In this document: positions 11,031-21,848 of the stretch, one piece after another
Layout: each line of letters begins with the position of its first letter
How positions within the stretch are numbered: the stretch's first letter is position 1
Assembly: GCA_030248215.1 (NCBI GenBank)
Contig: JASANG010003260.1
Coordinates: forward strand, 248,001-312,000
Origin: Enoplolaimus lenunculus
Lineage: Eukaryota; Nematoda; Enoplea; Enoplida; Thoracostomopsidae
DNA length: 64,000 nucleotides
Reading direction: 5' to 3'
Notes under the pieces: model-generated
What the model was told of the DNA's origin: nothing
The model's input: the letters and a program-made list of their open reading frames with translations, nothing else
Databases searched by the model: none
Translations under genes and position numbers: made by a program

Positions 11031-11601
11031 AAATTGATGAAATCATTTGTGTACAGAAAAAAGTAAAATTTATTACACAGTGGATGTTAACATGACTTGC
11101 AACACTATATATAATGCTCAGTTAACGTATGAAAAATAAACGCAGTGCTTTATATTCTGGAAGCATTTAAAGTCGACTGTATACATAAGGCCGTGGTGGA
11201 TTCAGAGCGTGGGATGTGATACGTGTGGACGTGGTATGGTGGTGGCACTCGCGTGCTCTTCAGCACCGTACGCTTGCACACCCCCCGTGTCCTCCTTGGC
11301 ATGGCAGTTTTGAACGCAAAATTGAATAAAAAAAGTCCCCACACGTTTGCGTAGTGGCGGTGACCGGGGGGGGGGGGGAACTACAAAAGTACCGTTTTTT
11401 TCACCCCCCGTACCTTCACACCCCCGCACGCCCTTCATCCCCATGCCCTGCAGTTTTGTGAAAATTTCCCGTGCCATCGGCGCTTTTTGATGTGAAAGGC
11501 GTGTAATCCCTCCTGTGAGAGTGAGATGAAAATTATTCCAGATGGGAGCTGAAACAGTAAAACATGCTGTTGTTTTTTTGATTGTTGGTCCTAGATTCAT
11601 G
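11031..11601. other. Intergenic, no gene recognised
   Basis: The stretch contains G/C homopolymer runs near 11,360-11,420 and no recognisable exon. Open frames on the minus strand run through the C tracts and look accidental. Confidence 0.4.
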
Positions 11602-11749
11602 GGCCCATGTATAGAACAGGGCCGGAACAGTTGTATAAGCATATTCCTAAGCCTAAGCCTAAGCCTTAGCAAAAAATTAGTCTAAAGCTTAAGCTGACTC
11701 TATTATAGCCCGTCCGGAAAACGATCCGGCCCTGTTTTATACATGGGCC
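11602..11749 (-). mobile_element. CTTAGG-core MITE (GGCCCATGTATAG type)
   Basis: The left end is GGCCCATGTATAGAACAGGG and the right end is GGCCCTGTTTTATACATGGGCC. The core is CCTAAG hexamers, nearly identical to 5,683-5,837. Flanks GATTCATG and GATTAATA share only five positions, so the insertion is older or has been eroded. Confidence 0.8.
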
Positions 11750-11881
11750 GATTAATAAAACATTTGCTGGCTTCAGTCCACTGCAAATTTACATGGTTAC
11801 ACAGTCAAGTTAAGTATGTGTACGTAGGCGCTTATCCTTTGTTTGATCTATTTGGCAATGGTGACAGTGTTATGTGGTGTC

Positions 11882-12266
11882 CAGGGTGCAACCGGAATTA
11901 CAATTTACCGGAACCGGAACCGGAATTTGAAAATTTTACCGGAAACGGAAAGTGAAAAATAAATTTCACCAAAAATTTCATTTTATTCTTATTTTTTGCT
12001 CTATTATTTGTGAAATAACCTTAGTCGAACATAGGTATTTATTTTATTTGTTGTATTTTAGATTTCCGTCGTCGACTGAAGTGAAATCCACCATCATTGG
12101 CTTATATTTGGAGTACAAGTGGTTTTCAAAAGAGATTCTTAAAAATTAGCAAAGTTAAGAAAACGGCCAAATTATAACACCGGAATTTTTAAATCCGGTA
12201 AAAATTTACCGGAACCGGAAGGTGAAAAAATGCCGGAACCGGAACCGGAATTCCGGTTGCACCCTG
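11882..12266 (-). mobile_element. 385-bp hAT-like MITE, CAGGGTGCAACCG ends, copy 2
   Basis: It has the same length and ends as 1,603-1,987 but the opposite orientation. The exact 8-bp duplication GTGGTGTC flanks it at 11,874-11,881 and 12,267-12,274. A 65-codon plus-strand frame (11,952-12,149) matches the frame of the sister copy, with about ten residue differences. No transposase domain is visible. Confidence 0.92.
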
Positions 12267-13182
12267 GTGGTGTCCAAAGCGTGTTACACTGTGTGTTGTG
12301 GTCATAAATAATTCAAGTAAACCGTAGGCTTTAAAGCGTGAAAATGGCACTGGTGTTTTGGTTAAAGATCAACAAAACAATTGTAAGACAGAGGCTCAGC
12401 CAGAAGAAATTGGGGGTCGCACGTTTTTATTTCAAAAACGTTCCTCTGGGTGCTTTTGGAATATATATATGTACAAGGCAAGAATGTCGTATGTGATATA
12501 TGTAATGTCAGGGGTGGCAGTGGTGGATCCAGAAATTTCTGGTGGGGGGATGCACAAGTGTAAAATGGCCAATTTTGGCACATGTTCATACATAGGTGTA
12601 TGCATATGAAAACAACCAACAGTCACACACATACTGGACCATGACCATGTATAGAACAGGTTCTTCCCATTTTTCAGTAATATCCCAACAAGTCCCACAC
12701 CCCCCCCCCCCCCGGATTCGCCTTTGAGGATTGGGCACCGGAAAAAACCAATGCAAAACCGGTTATTTCCAGTTTTTTCCGTTGTTTCCGATGGGGTGGA
12801 AAAAACAAGAAGAAACGAAAAACTTTTTTTATTAATCTCAGTAAATTACTCTCCAAACAGCGACGAAACATCGCGGAAAACCGTGAGAAATTGGTTTTTC
12901 TCACGCTCCCGTCATCGTGACGGCTGATTTACTGGGGAGTAATCAGTGTCGAATCCTGGAATTTCTAAACTGGGAATCCGTACGAAATGTAATAATACAA
13001 AGTCTTGGTTTTGATCCCTGTTGGGGGCCTAGGTCGCACTTCCCTCTTGGATCCACCAGTGGATGGAATTGTGGATACCTCGCTCTCCTGGTAAGTATTC
13101 TGGGAAGACCACGAAAACGCATGTTTACAGGCTTTAAGAATACCCAGCTTGCTTGTCATTCCGTCCCGAAATGAAGTTCTAG
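12267..13182. other. Intergenic with one-ended MITE fragments
   Basis: A one-sided fragment of the CAGTGGCGGATCCA family starts near 12,527 (GCAGTGGTGGATCCAGAAAT). A one-sided GACCATGTATAGAACAGG fragment of the CTTAGG-core family lies near 12,642. A C-tract follows at about 12,702-12,715. No exon is recognised. Confidence 0.45.
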
Positions 13183-13356
13183 CAGTGACGGATCCAGGAC
13201 TCAAAATGGGGGGGGGGCAAAATTTCACATGTAATAAACTTTCTTTTGACCCACACACAAACCACGAACTATTGTCACAAAATTGCTACAGAATTTTTGT
13301 CGAGGTGCTGTTCAGGGGGGGCACGGCTGGAGTGGCCCCCCATGGATCCGCCATTG
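13183..13356 (-). mobile_element. CAGTGGCGGATCCA-type hAT-like MITE, copy 1
   Basis: The ends are CAGTGACGGATCCAGGACTC and the inverted CCCATGGATCCGCCATTG. The exact 8-bp duplication AGTTCTAG lies at 13,175-13,182 and 13,357-13,364. The body matches the copy at 31,174-31,354 in inverse orientation. The 174-bp size and lack of coding make it non-autonomous. Confidence 0.92.
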
Positions 13357-13782
13357 AGTTCTAGCTAAGCGTCTGGTGTATTTGCGAACAGAACGGTACT
13401 TTACAAAGGTACGGTGACTCCTCAGATGCGGAGAGTTGTGTCTGCTGTCGTTCCAGCTGTCCTACGGTGCAGAAAAGTATGTGATACCATTGGACTTCTG
13501 ATCCGGAACACCAGGTGCATCCTTTGCTTGTAACAATCTCGCTATGAAGTTTTAAAGTTATACGATTTGCGCTGGCGCATATAAGGGGGCAGTTAAGCTA
13601 TGCCAACCAGAGGCGGATCCAATAATTTCTGACCGGGGGGGCGGGGAGGGCTGGCAAATGTTAAGAAACTCAAAATATGTAAGGCAGGGAGGGATCTTAT
13701 CATTTTATCGCTAAAAAATTTTGTGAGGGGGAAAATTGTAAAGTAGGGAAGGACCATACCACTTTATCACTATAAATTGTCT
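13357..13782. other. Intergenic with a CAGTGGCGGATCCA half-element
   Basis: CCAGAGGCGGATCCAATAAT near 13,607 resembles one end of the CAGTGGCGGATCCA family. No opposite end was found. No exon is recognised. Confidence 0.4.
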
Positions 13783-13975
13783 GTCCCATGTTACTTTAAG
13801 GGGCGTCCAGATTTCTGGCGGGTCTATAAAAGAGTAGGTATAGATTCTAGATTACATTTTTTTGCTTAGGCTTAGGCTTAGGGAATTATTTTTGCAACGC
13901 TTAGGCTTCGGCTTAGGCTTAGGATGTTAGGAATACGCATAAATTACTGTTACGCCCGTAAAAGTAACATTGGCC
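13783..13975 (+). mobile_element. CTTAGG-core MITE (GTTACTTTAAGGGGCG type), copy 1
   Basis: The ends are GTCCCATGTTACTTTAAGGG and the inverted CGTAAAAGTAACATTGGCC. The exact 8-bp duplication AATTGTCT lies at 13,775-13,782 and 13,976-13,983. The core has two runs of CTTAGG hexamers around GCAACGC. The termini differ from the GGCCCATGTATAG type, yet the core is alike. Confidence 0.9.
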
Positions 13976-14871
13976 AATTGTCTGAGACGGGGTCGTACGC
14001 CTCCCCTCCGCCCCAAACAATTGTTTATTTATAAATATGTTTTTATACAACATAAACGAAAACAAAAAACTATGCACGTTATCGGCGTAATGCAGATAAA
14101 TATGTATATGCTAAGTGTGCTGTATAATCCTTTATATATATAATATATAACATATATACATATATATTGGGTTCCTTTTGTGTGTCATAGCAAAAAAGCG
14201 ATATGCTTTGGTTTGGTAAAACAGCTGGTGCTTGCGAGCCGCAACGGATGATACGGCCAAGGGTGTAAGCGTTAGCCGAGTGCGTAGCCTGAATTTCAGT
14301 TGTCCTTGCTGCTAGGAGTTCAGGGGCAATATGCCATTGCAATCTTTTGCTGCTTTGTTCATTCATTTTTGGACGGAATACAGAACGTCAAGACTGTATC
14401 CCAGAAAAAATTTGTTTGCTACGTACGTATGTAACAGTAGGTTGTTCGAAATGTACAAACGTACGTACTTTTTTGTCATCTCTGTTTACAAATTTTCGGT
14501 GACCATGGGCGAAGCAAATGATTCAATTTACCGGGACGGGATAATTTGGTGTAAAAGTTTTTGTGAGCAAGCGTAGCGAACGAGAATATAAAACTTTAAA
14601 AAATCTGCAGGTTATTCTACAGCCTGTAAACCTGGGGATTTCTGAACCGGTCAGGGAATTTCGGCGGGGATATATCCCACAGTACCCCTTGTAGCCCGGT
14701 TGTGTCTATCGGTGACTTGGTATATGGTCCCTTGTTCCCATTTATACACCCGTGAATACGGTAAACGAACACAGCGCCAGTTGGCAAGAGATGTAGATGC
14801 ATAAGGAAGCGTGTCCTTTGCGGTAGATGCGGTTTGGGCGGTTAGGCAAGCTAAACCAACAACGGTATATA
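13976..14871. other. Intergenic, A/T-rich, no gene recognised
   Basis: A TATATA-rich tract lies at about 14,135-14,170. No supported exon or element ends are seen. Confidence 0.4.
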
Positions 14872-15069
14872 TGTCGTTGGCCATTCTGCTATTCAGGCCA
14901 AAATGGGCCAGAGCTAATGTGCTATTTGAGCAAATGGCAGATTGGTTTAGGTCACATAAAGTTAAATAGCAGTTTAGCTTAGGCCGAACTGGTGGTACAG
15001 GTTTAAATAACAGATTTGCCTGCTTAGACCAATTAGTTTTTGGACTGATCAGCACATTGGCCTACGGCA
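14872..15069. mobile_element. MITE with TGTCGTAGGC ends, copy 2
   Basis: The left end TGTCGTTGGCCATTCTGCTA and the inverted right end GCACATTGGCCTACGGCA resemble 8,111-8,380. The interior again has AAATAGCAGTTT and GCTATT words. It is shorter and more diverged than the first copy. Confidence 0.55.
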
Positions 15070-16319
15070 TTCGCTTACGCTCATTGGTTAAAAACTGTCC
15101 GAATATTAAGTTTTAAATTTGAATTCTAGTAACTGCAAAGGAACGCCCAACAGCGCCTATTTGATTTTGTGTATTGGGTACCTTCGCCACAGTCTTTCCT
15201 CTACCAGAGCTGTCTTGACCTGTTGTCCTTAACTGGTACGTAATTGTAAATTGACAGTAAAATTTAAATTTTTGAATGAAAATGATATACACAAACCAGA
15301 TAATATATTATACATAAATATATATAAATGTATTATATATTATATATGTATGTAATATTATGTTTAATATATTGTCATTCATCATGCGAACAAATATACG
15401 TATAAATCAAAATCTCTCGTATATTTCCTGTGTACTGTGTTACATTTTTGGATCAGTAACACTTTTAAGCTACATTAGTTGTAAAAAAGCTGCTGGTGTT
15501 CTGTGCTTAAAACAACTGTTTAAAACATCATTTGCCAATACATTTATACCGACGCCGTAATATGCGAGCTCATAGGTAGCGAGCGCATGTGTGGTTTGGG
15601 GAGCTAAATTTTGGTCCTAAGTCTAAGCCCAAAAATTAATTTTTGTGTCGAAGACCATTATTCATGTCGGGCGGGTAAGACAGATTTTTGTCTATACGGC
15701 CCACGACAACGTTATCGTACTGATGTATCGGAGTTATTGGTTCAGACGCATTGTACCCAAGATCCCTCCTGATAATGTATTTTTGACTGGGTGGCTGTAT
15801 ACCATTGGATGAGTATATATGTATGTTTTTGTTTATATTAAATTTGATGTTTATCAGCTTGGGATACCACGTGATTGTGTTGGCAGCGGACTGTGTGTAA
15901 CGGTTTGGTGCCAGCATTCTTTGGCAGGTGAACGGGGGTGTGCGACAGAGGTTCGTGTACACTGCTTTCTAGTGATTGATCTAGAAATAGCCAATGGAGG
16001 GAAGCCGCCCGATATTTAACAGTGCAAAATTTTGCGACCGAAGCGATTGAGAAACCAATCGTAGTTTTAGTGCTAATGTGCCGCCCCCCCGGAACCGCTA
16101 GTCCATATTTATGGTTAAGGCCTAGTGAAACTTTTTCGTAAACTTTAGCTTGAGTCCGAGGCGGTATCGGGGAAGTGTAAAAGGATCAAACATTATGCCC
16201 AAATTCACACGTGCAAGTTTTTGCAACACAAAGTTGCACATGCAACGTGCATGTGCAAGTTTGGACACACAACAGCTTTGAAGTTCTTGCAGCTGCAAAT
16301 TATTCATCGGAATTTGTGG
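15070..16319. other. Intergenic, no gene recognised
   Basis: TATATA-rich sequence lies at about 15,300-15,360. At about 16,195-16,310 there are GTGCAAGTTT and TTGCAGCTGCAAATTATTCA words that recur near 16,680-16,820, probably the two arms of a composite fold-back element. No exon is recognised. Confidence 0.4.
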
Positions 16320-16510
16320 TATTGAATTTAATTCGCACGTCTGAACGCAGTTGTATGTCGCTTGAATTTCTTACAATTGAATTTTGATTGACGAGACAGA
16401 AACTGAAATCGGATGCGCGCGTCTTGAATTAATTCACGCTTTTTAATCTATTCAAGAAGTAGGAATTAATTCAAAAGGTCAAACGTGTTTGATATTTCGC
16501 CACCGACGGC
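16320..16510 (-). repeat. Dispersed GAATTAATTCAAG repeat, copy 1
   Basis: On the minus strand the words run AATATCAAACACGTTTGA, then TTCTTGAATA, then AATTCAAGCG, then ACGTGCGAATTAAA. The same words occur in the same order at 61,961-62,135 inside a PWP2 intron. That shared order supports a dispersed repeat of about 190 bp. No clear termini are seen. Confidence 0.55.
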
Positions 16511-16883
16511 AATAATGACGCGGTTAGTTTTAAATTTTTTAATTAAACTAGCAACTGCAATTTATTCATGAGGAATATACGTCATTAATTCATAGGTATT
16601 AAATAGCCGTACAAGACAAATTAATTCATCATCATTGGCTGAACTGATAGTTTAATAGGTTATGTTTGATATTTATTGCAGTCGTCTGCAAATTAATTAT
16701 TCATGCAAATTTATGCCACGATTCATAATGAAAATGATGATTTGTTGCAAATACATGCAGCTGCAAGAAACTCGTTCCAGTTGCAGCTGCGAGTTCTTGC
16801 TGCAAAAATGTGCACCTGTGAATAGGGCTTTAATAATATACATATACGTATCGCGTCGCTCATAAAATTCCAAATCCGCCAGT

Positions 16884-17175
16884 CAATGCGCAACCGGAAC
16901 GGAATCCCAGTCCTTGTGGTGAAATGCGGCGATTTCCGGTATTGAAGTGCACCATTTTTTCACCGGACATTCTCTTGGTATTCTCAATATTGACCATTTT
17001 GGCACTTCGTCGTCAAGCGTATGGTCGGTGATATTTTTGGTAAAATTGTGCTAAAAATTAGTTTTTGTTACAGTTATTTTGCCACTATCCGGTTTCACTT
17101 CCGGCAGAAAATCCGCCGGCACTATTTTACTTTCTGGTTCCGTTTCCGGTATTTTATAATTCCGGTTGCACGCTG
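16884..17175. mobile_element. Highly diverged relative of the hAT-like MITE
   Basis: The left part has GCGCAACCGGAACGGAAT and the right part ATTCCGGTTGCACGCTG, and both resemble the GGTGCAACCGG ends. The interior keeps CCGGTTTC words. Flanks do not give a clear duplication. Confidence 0.45.
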
Positions 17176-17185
17176 CCTGCCGTTC

Positions 17186-17365
17186 CGCTAATAACCACAA
17201 TAAACAATAAGTTCGGTAAACGATCCAAATTGACTAGAGCAGGCCATTCAGCCAAAAAAACAACAAAAACACCAGCCGAACGAAGAAATGATAAATTCTA
17301 CAATTATTTTAAGCCGGAAACACAAACAACACGGTTTCAATTAGTAGTAAAAGGTATCGGTCTGC
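17186..17365 (+). other. Possible coding segment, unidentified
   Basis: A stop-free frame encodes a Lys/Thr/Arg-rich segment (for example NKFGKRSKLTRAGH and AERRNDKFYNYFKPE) and ends at a GTATCG that could serve as a weak donor. It is upstream of, and on the same strand as, the TDRD7-like gene, so it could be an early linker exon of that gene. Nothing links it firmly, no clear acceptor is seen, and chance is a fair alternative. Confidence 0.2.
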
Positions 17366-17374
17366 CGGGTCCGC

Positions 17375-17535
17375 AGCTAAGGGGAAGCCAGAATTGCTCA
17401 GCCTACCTGGAAAAATTTTGGCACCCTGTAGAAAATTTTCAACCTTGCTTGTAAGTCATTGAATACCCTTTAATGCTCCACTGCTGGAAAGTTTTTTGGG
17501 GTCTCCTTAGTAAAGCAAGGTGAGCAGGATACGGG
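17375..17535 (+). mobile_element. Diverged GTAGCC-family element
   Basis: It shares CAACCTTGCTTGTAAGTCA, a GAATACCCTTTAATGCTCC relative and AGCAAGGTGAGCAGGATACG with 10,509-10,670 and 10,866-11,030. The ends are eroded. Confidence 0.5.
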
Positions 17536-17962
17536 TGGCCTGGCCTGAGGTCTGCTGACAGACATCTGTATAACTTTCACATTCGAAATAAACACATTGT
17601 GTACAATATATATGTTGAGAGAAAAAATAACTCTTATTGGCTTGCTTCAATACAGTTACACACGGTATGCGCTATATATATACATCTGTATACATAATAC
17701 ATAATAGTTGTTTAGTCTGTGTGTCGATGTGTATATATCACGTGAATAGTAAGTGTAGGACACGTGAATCGGTCACTGGTGTCACGTGAATGATTGAGTT
17801 TGTAAAGATCAGCGGCGGATCGAGAAATTTCGGATAAGATATGGAGGGAAGGAGGGAGCGGCACACTGAAATCATAAAAAACCACGCGAGTGACAAAAAA
17901 ACCTCGCGAGTGAAGCGGGTACAGCATCCAAACAGAGACACTTTATGGTTATTACTAAATCT

Positions 17963-18108
17963 GGCCCATGCATAAAGATCAGGGGCGGAACGTTTTTCTG
18001 TGGGACTGCAATAGAGTAGGCTAAAGCTTGAGATTAACTTTTTCGCTTGGCTTAGGTTTAGGCTCAGGTTAAGGAATATGCTCAACCCTTCTCTTTTATA
18101 GACCCACC
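17963..18108 (-). mobile_element. CTTAGG-core element, mixed ends
   Basis: The left end GGCCCATGCATAAAGATCAG leads into GGGGCGGAACGTTTTTCTGT, as in the copy at 21,698-21,848. It is followed by a CTTAGG/TTAGGC core. The right end TTTTATAGACCCA matches instead the interior of the GTTACTTTAAGG type, so it may be a rearranged copy. Confidence 0.55.
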
Positions 18109-20159
18109 CCTAGTATAATGATGGGCGGCGACTTGTCGAGTCAATGAATTTCTGGATTACAAGTTGTCGGTCGACGAATTGTCGCTGAACCGTGTTAACA
18201 TTTTAGTTTGCCAGAAAATAGTTTTGTTTTGGTTGAGTTTTATTTTGAGTCACAAAGTCACTTGATTAACGGAACAATGCCAAATTTATATTTGTGTATG
18301 AAAAAGTAATACAGATAACGATAGAAAAAGTTTCAAACACAGCTGTGTGTTGGAAAAAAGGGTCTGTTTGGCTTTGCAGCTGAACAGCTGTTTATTAAAT
18401 GTTATGACACAAACGTGATAAATTAGTCCGAATTAAGGGGTAAGCGTGTACAATATGGTTGGAATGGATAGTCACACTTGGAACGACAGGTATGTATATA
18501 CCACGGATCGCCCGGATAACAATTTTGGCCAATGTTACTTTAAGGGGCGTAACAGTAGATTAAGCGTATTCTTAAGCCTAAGCCTTATTTTTTCATGTTT
18601 GTTATCAAACCGCAAATGTCCGATATTTGGTCGGGTTACACCGGATATTAGAACAAGATACGGATGTGAGTTTTTGTCGGATATTAAGCCGGAACCGGAT
18701 GCCCGGTTGATTTTTGGTATAGACGTATTGTGAATGTTACATATACATCTAGGCATACGTTAGTTGAAGGTCGATATATTTTCCGGCTATAATTGTGCGT
18801 TGCTTATTTCAAAACTTCCATATCCGGATTCAGAATTTCGGTTAAAAGCTTTCAAACTTGGTTGCCGGTATATCTCTCTAAAATTCTAAAATCTGGTTTA
18901 AATCCAACGAGTTTTGGGCAAACGCGGGCTGGGAGAATAACGGAAAAGACCCTGGCATTTTTTGGTGCCTATTCGTGTCAGAATATTTATTAAAGGTTGG
19001 GTTTTGAATTGTCGTCTATGAGTCGGCAAATTAAGCCTCAACGTCAAAAAAAGTGAAAACCTTTGCCTAAGCATAAGCTTAAGCAAAAGTGTGGTCTAAA
19101 ATCTTAAACCTCAGTTTCTACCCTTGTACAGTTTCACCAGGAGCCGGGTCGACTCTAATTGTTGTAACACGGGTGTATGAGTCTATAACGCTGTTAAAGA
19201 TACGTCATATTCATGTTTAACACAGCACTTTTGTTCTGATACTCGAAAGACGTTTCTTGTGTTGCAAATCAGACCAGTATCTAAAACCACCTGTACAACA
19301 ATCCCCAAAAGAGGGTTTGACCCAGGAACCCCGTTTGTTTGGCTATGCCGTTGAAGCGAGACGTCGCGTTGCAGATACGTATATATACTGTTCAGCTAGT
19401 AGGTAGTGCTAATCTAAGACATCTGTGTTTAAAACACAAGATACGATGTCGCGTGCTTGCGAGTCATTATACCGTGAAGGCAAATTGTACGTTGAAGCCT
19501 CAAAAATAATAGTCTGTCTGATTAATGTTGGCCAAAATTATAAGTATTTTTTGGCGAAACAAAACCCCACGTTAATATATAACGTTAGCTGGGTTTGTTT
19601 CTAGGAACTGAACATGCTTAAATGACTAATTTCTGGCGTCATAGAACTGGTAGTCATTGTGTCGTAAAGGGGACCTCCCACACTATGCTCTCGTGAATGA
19701 TGTTTGTTCGGGTCAGAGATGACAGTTTTGTGTGTGGGGGCATTTAACCGGCGGATGCGGCGGATTTGGCAAAACGGGTATACGGCAAAAATGAGGAAAC
19801 GAATTTCTGTCAAATTTGAAACGTTTTACCTGGCAAATGTAAGCGGAAAATTTTTTTCGCCAGATTGACTATTAAATTTTAGTTGGTGTGTGTCTAGCGT
19901 CAAACTTGAGATGGTTTTATGAAATCTTTAATGCCGTGTTAAACGTTAACGACTCGAAATGTTCAAAATTGCTAAAAATTGAATTTAAGACGTTTGGATT
20001 TGGATATTTTGGACAACATTTTGTTTGTGAAGTGAGTGGCAAGATTTTTTAAGCTGATTTTTGCGAATTTTGGGTTCGAGGTATTTATTTGACTCAAGGA
20101 AATTTTGAACTGAACAGGACGGTGGTGTGTAGTTGAAAATGCTAGATGGTGATCAGGCG
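18109..20159. other. Intergenic with one-ended repeat fragments
   Basis: A GTCGACGAATTGTCGC fragment (GTCGCC/GACAA family) lies at about 18,125-18,190. A one-ended GGCCAATGTTACTTTAAGGG fragment with a short CCTAAG run lies at 18,527-18,590. A CCTAAGCATAAGC fragment lies near 19,060-19,090. No exon was supported on either strand. Confidence 0.45.
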
Positions 20160-20264
20160 TGTAACTTAAGCGTATTCCAAAGCCTAAGCCTAAGCAAAAA
20201 AATCTAATCTAGATCTTTTATAGACCCATCAAAAACCTGGACGTCCCTAAAAGTAACATGGGCC
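20160..20264 (-). mobile_element. One-armed CTTAGG-core element (GTTACTTTAAGG type)
   Basis: A CCTAAG core is followed by TTTTATAGACCCAT, then ACCTGGACGTCCC and the end CTAAAAGTAACATGGGCC. The opposite arm is missing, so this is a truncated copy. Another isolated arm (GGCCCATGTTACTATAAAGG) lies near 20,309. Confidence 0.65.
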
Positions 20265-20941
20265 AAAATTTCGAACGGGGTTTGTTGTTTTACATATATA
20301 CAACAAACGGCCCATGTTACTATAAAGGCCGTCCCAATTTCCCGCGACACAAATGTACCCGGAGTGCACACTTATGCGCTCCTGCTTACAAATGCACAGG
20401 CAGATATATTTACGTAGGATATAACATTGGCGCAACAAACAACTGAAAAAAAGATCGTAAAAATCGCTGAACAAAAACAACAAAGAGGGGGCCTTTCCTA
20501 TAGTAGCAACCCTACAGTAGTCCATTGTGTTCTTCGCTGGTGTCCAATAATTTTCACTTATGGATACATTTTTTGTTGGTTTAAAACGAATTGTTCGCTT
20601 GAATGTTTCATTTCGTGTCACAACCGGCAAATATACGGCGTCCAGTAGGTTTTTACCGGACACCACAACCAGATACAGATGTCGGTCGGTTTTTGTCGGA
20701 TATTAAACAAGAGACCAGATATCCGGCTGATTCTTGTATACCGGCACACTCAAAAAGCACAATAACATTGACTTCCAAAATAGGATTGACAAATCGTTAC
20801 CAACAGTTTCATAAATGCGGTGTATTTATTTGACGAAATACGAATTACCGAATGTTCTGTAGGTCGTCTTTATCGAGCTGACACAAATTATTGTGAACGG
20901 CGCATAACACAGAAGCAGAAGGAAAATAATATAAAAATAAT
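20265..20941. other. Intergenic, no gene recognised
   Basis: Only short open frames without family features are seen, on either strand. Confidence 0.4.
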
Positions 20942-21137
20942 GGTCCATGTTACTTTAAGGGGCGTCCAGGTTTCTGCTGGGTCCATAAAACAGTATAAGT
21001 TTCGATTTTAGATTACATTTTTTGGTTAGGCTTAGGCTTAGGCGTAGGAACACATATTTGCAACGCTTCGGCGTTTAGGCTTAGGCTTAGGGATACGCTT
21101 AATCTCTACTGTTACGCCCGTTAAAGTAACATTGGCC
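20942..21137 (+). mobile_element. CTTAGG-core MITE (GTTACTTTAAGGGGCG type), copy 2
   Basis: The ends are GGTCCATGTTACTTTAAGGG and the inverted GTTAAAGTAACATTGGCC. The exact 8-bp duplication AAAATAAT lies at 20,934-20,941 and 21,138-21,145. The layout matches 13,783-13,975, including the two CTTAGG runs around GCAACGC. Confidence 0.92.
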
Positions 21138-21697
21138 AAAATAATTGTATTGCAACGTTCAGTCACTGGAATGTTTCCGTTGGAGACCGTAAATAGAAAC
21201 AGTGTTAATGAATTAATTTTGCGCTACGGTTGTGGGCATATCCGAGGAAAGTAGAAACGAAAAACGGAAATTGAATATGAAAATCATACAACTTAATTGT
21301 GTGATAGGAAAAAATTGACATTCTAGTACGTTCTGATGGAAATATCTCGTACGTTATAAAGCTTTAATTGAAAAATATTGTGACGTACGTAAACATCATT
21401 TGAATCAAGGGAGAAAGAAAAAGGTTATATTCTAAAATGCAAATTGTGATTCGAAATGTGGGTAGAAGTGTTTTTTGTAATTTCTACTGAAACTTCAGCG
21501 GGGGATTTGCAAAATATAACTCACACAAGATTTTATTGCGTGCGTAATGTAGCGAAAAGTTAATGGGTCATTAATGAGTTTTGAACCAGAGGGACTGTGG
21601 TCGTAACGGTGACACAGTTTAAACGCAGTGCGTCTATATCTTTAAAATAAACACTTTTCATTATTAACCGCTTAGGTGGTGTGTGTTCCGTACCTTG
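21138..21697. other. Intergenic, no gene recognised
   Basis: A/T-rich sequence without a supported exon or element end. Confidence 0.35.
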
Positions 21698-21848
21698 GCC
21701 GATGTAAAGATCAGGGGTGGAACGTTTTTCTGTTTGACTGCAACAGAGTAAGCTTAAGATTTAGACTAATTTTTTGCTTGACTAGGTTTAGGCTTAGGCT
21801 TAGGAATATGCTTATAATACTGTTCCGCCCCTGTTCTTTACATTGGCC
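21698..21848 (-). mobile_element. CTTAGG-core MITE (GGCCGATGTAAAGATCAGG type)
   Basis: The left end GGCCGATGTAAAGATCAGGG and right end CCCTGTTCTTTACATTGGCC are inverted. The flanks CGTACCTT and CGTACTTT match at seven of eight positions. The core is CTTAGG hexamers and the body matches 875-1,071 in the other orientation. Confidence 0.85.

Noticed and set aside
17065-17454. 129-codon frame as one gene
   Set aside because: It starts inside a decayed hAT-like element and ends inside a GTAGCC-family element; only the middle part is kept as a weak exon candidate.
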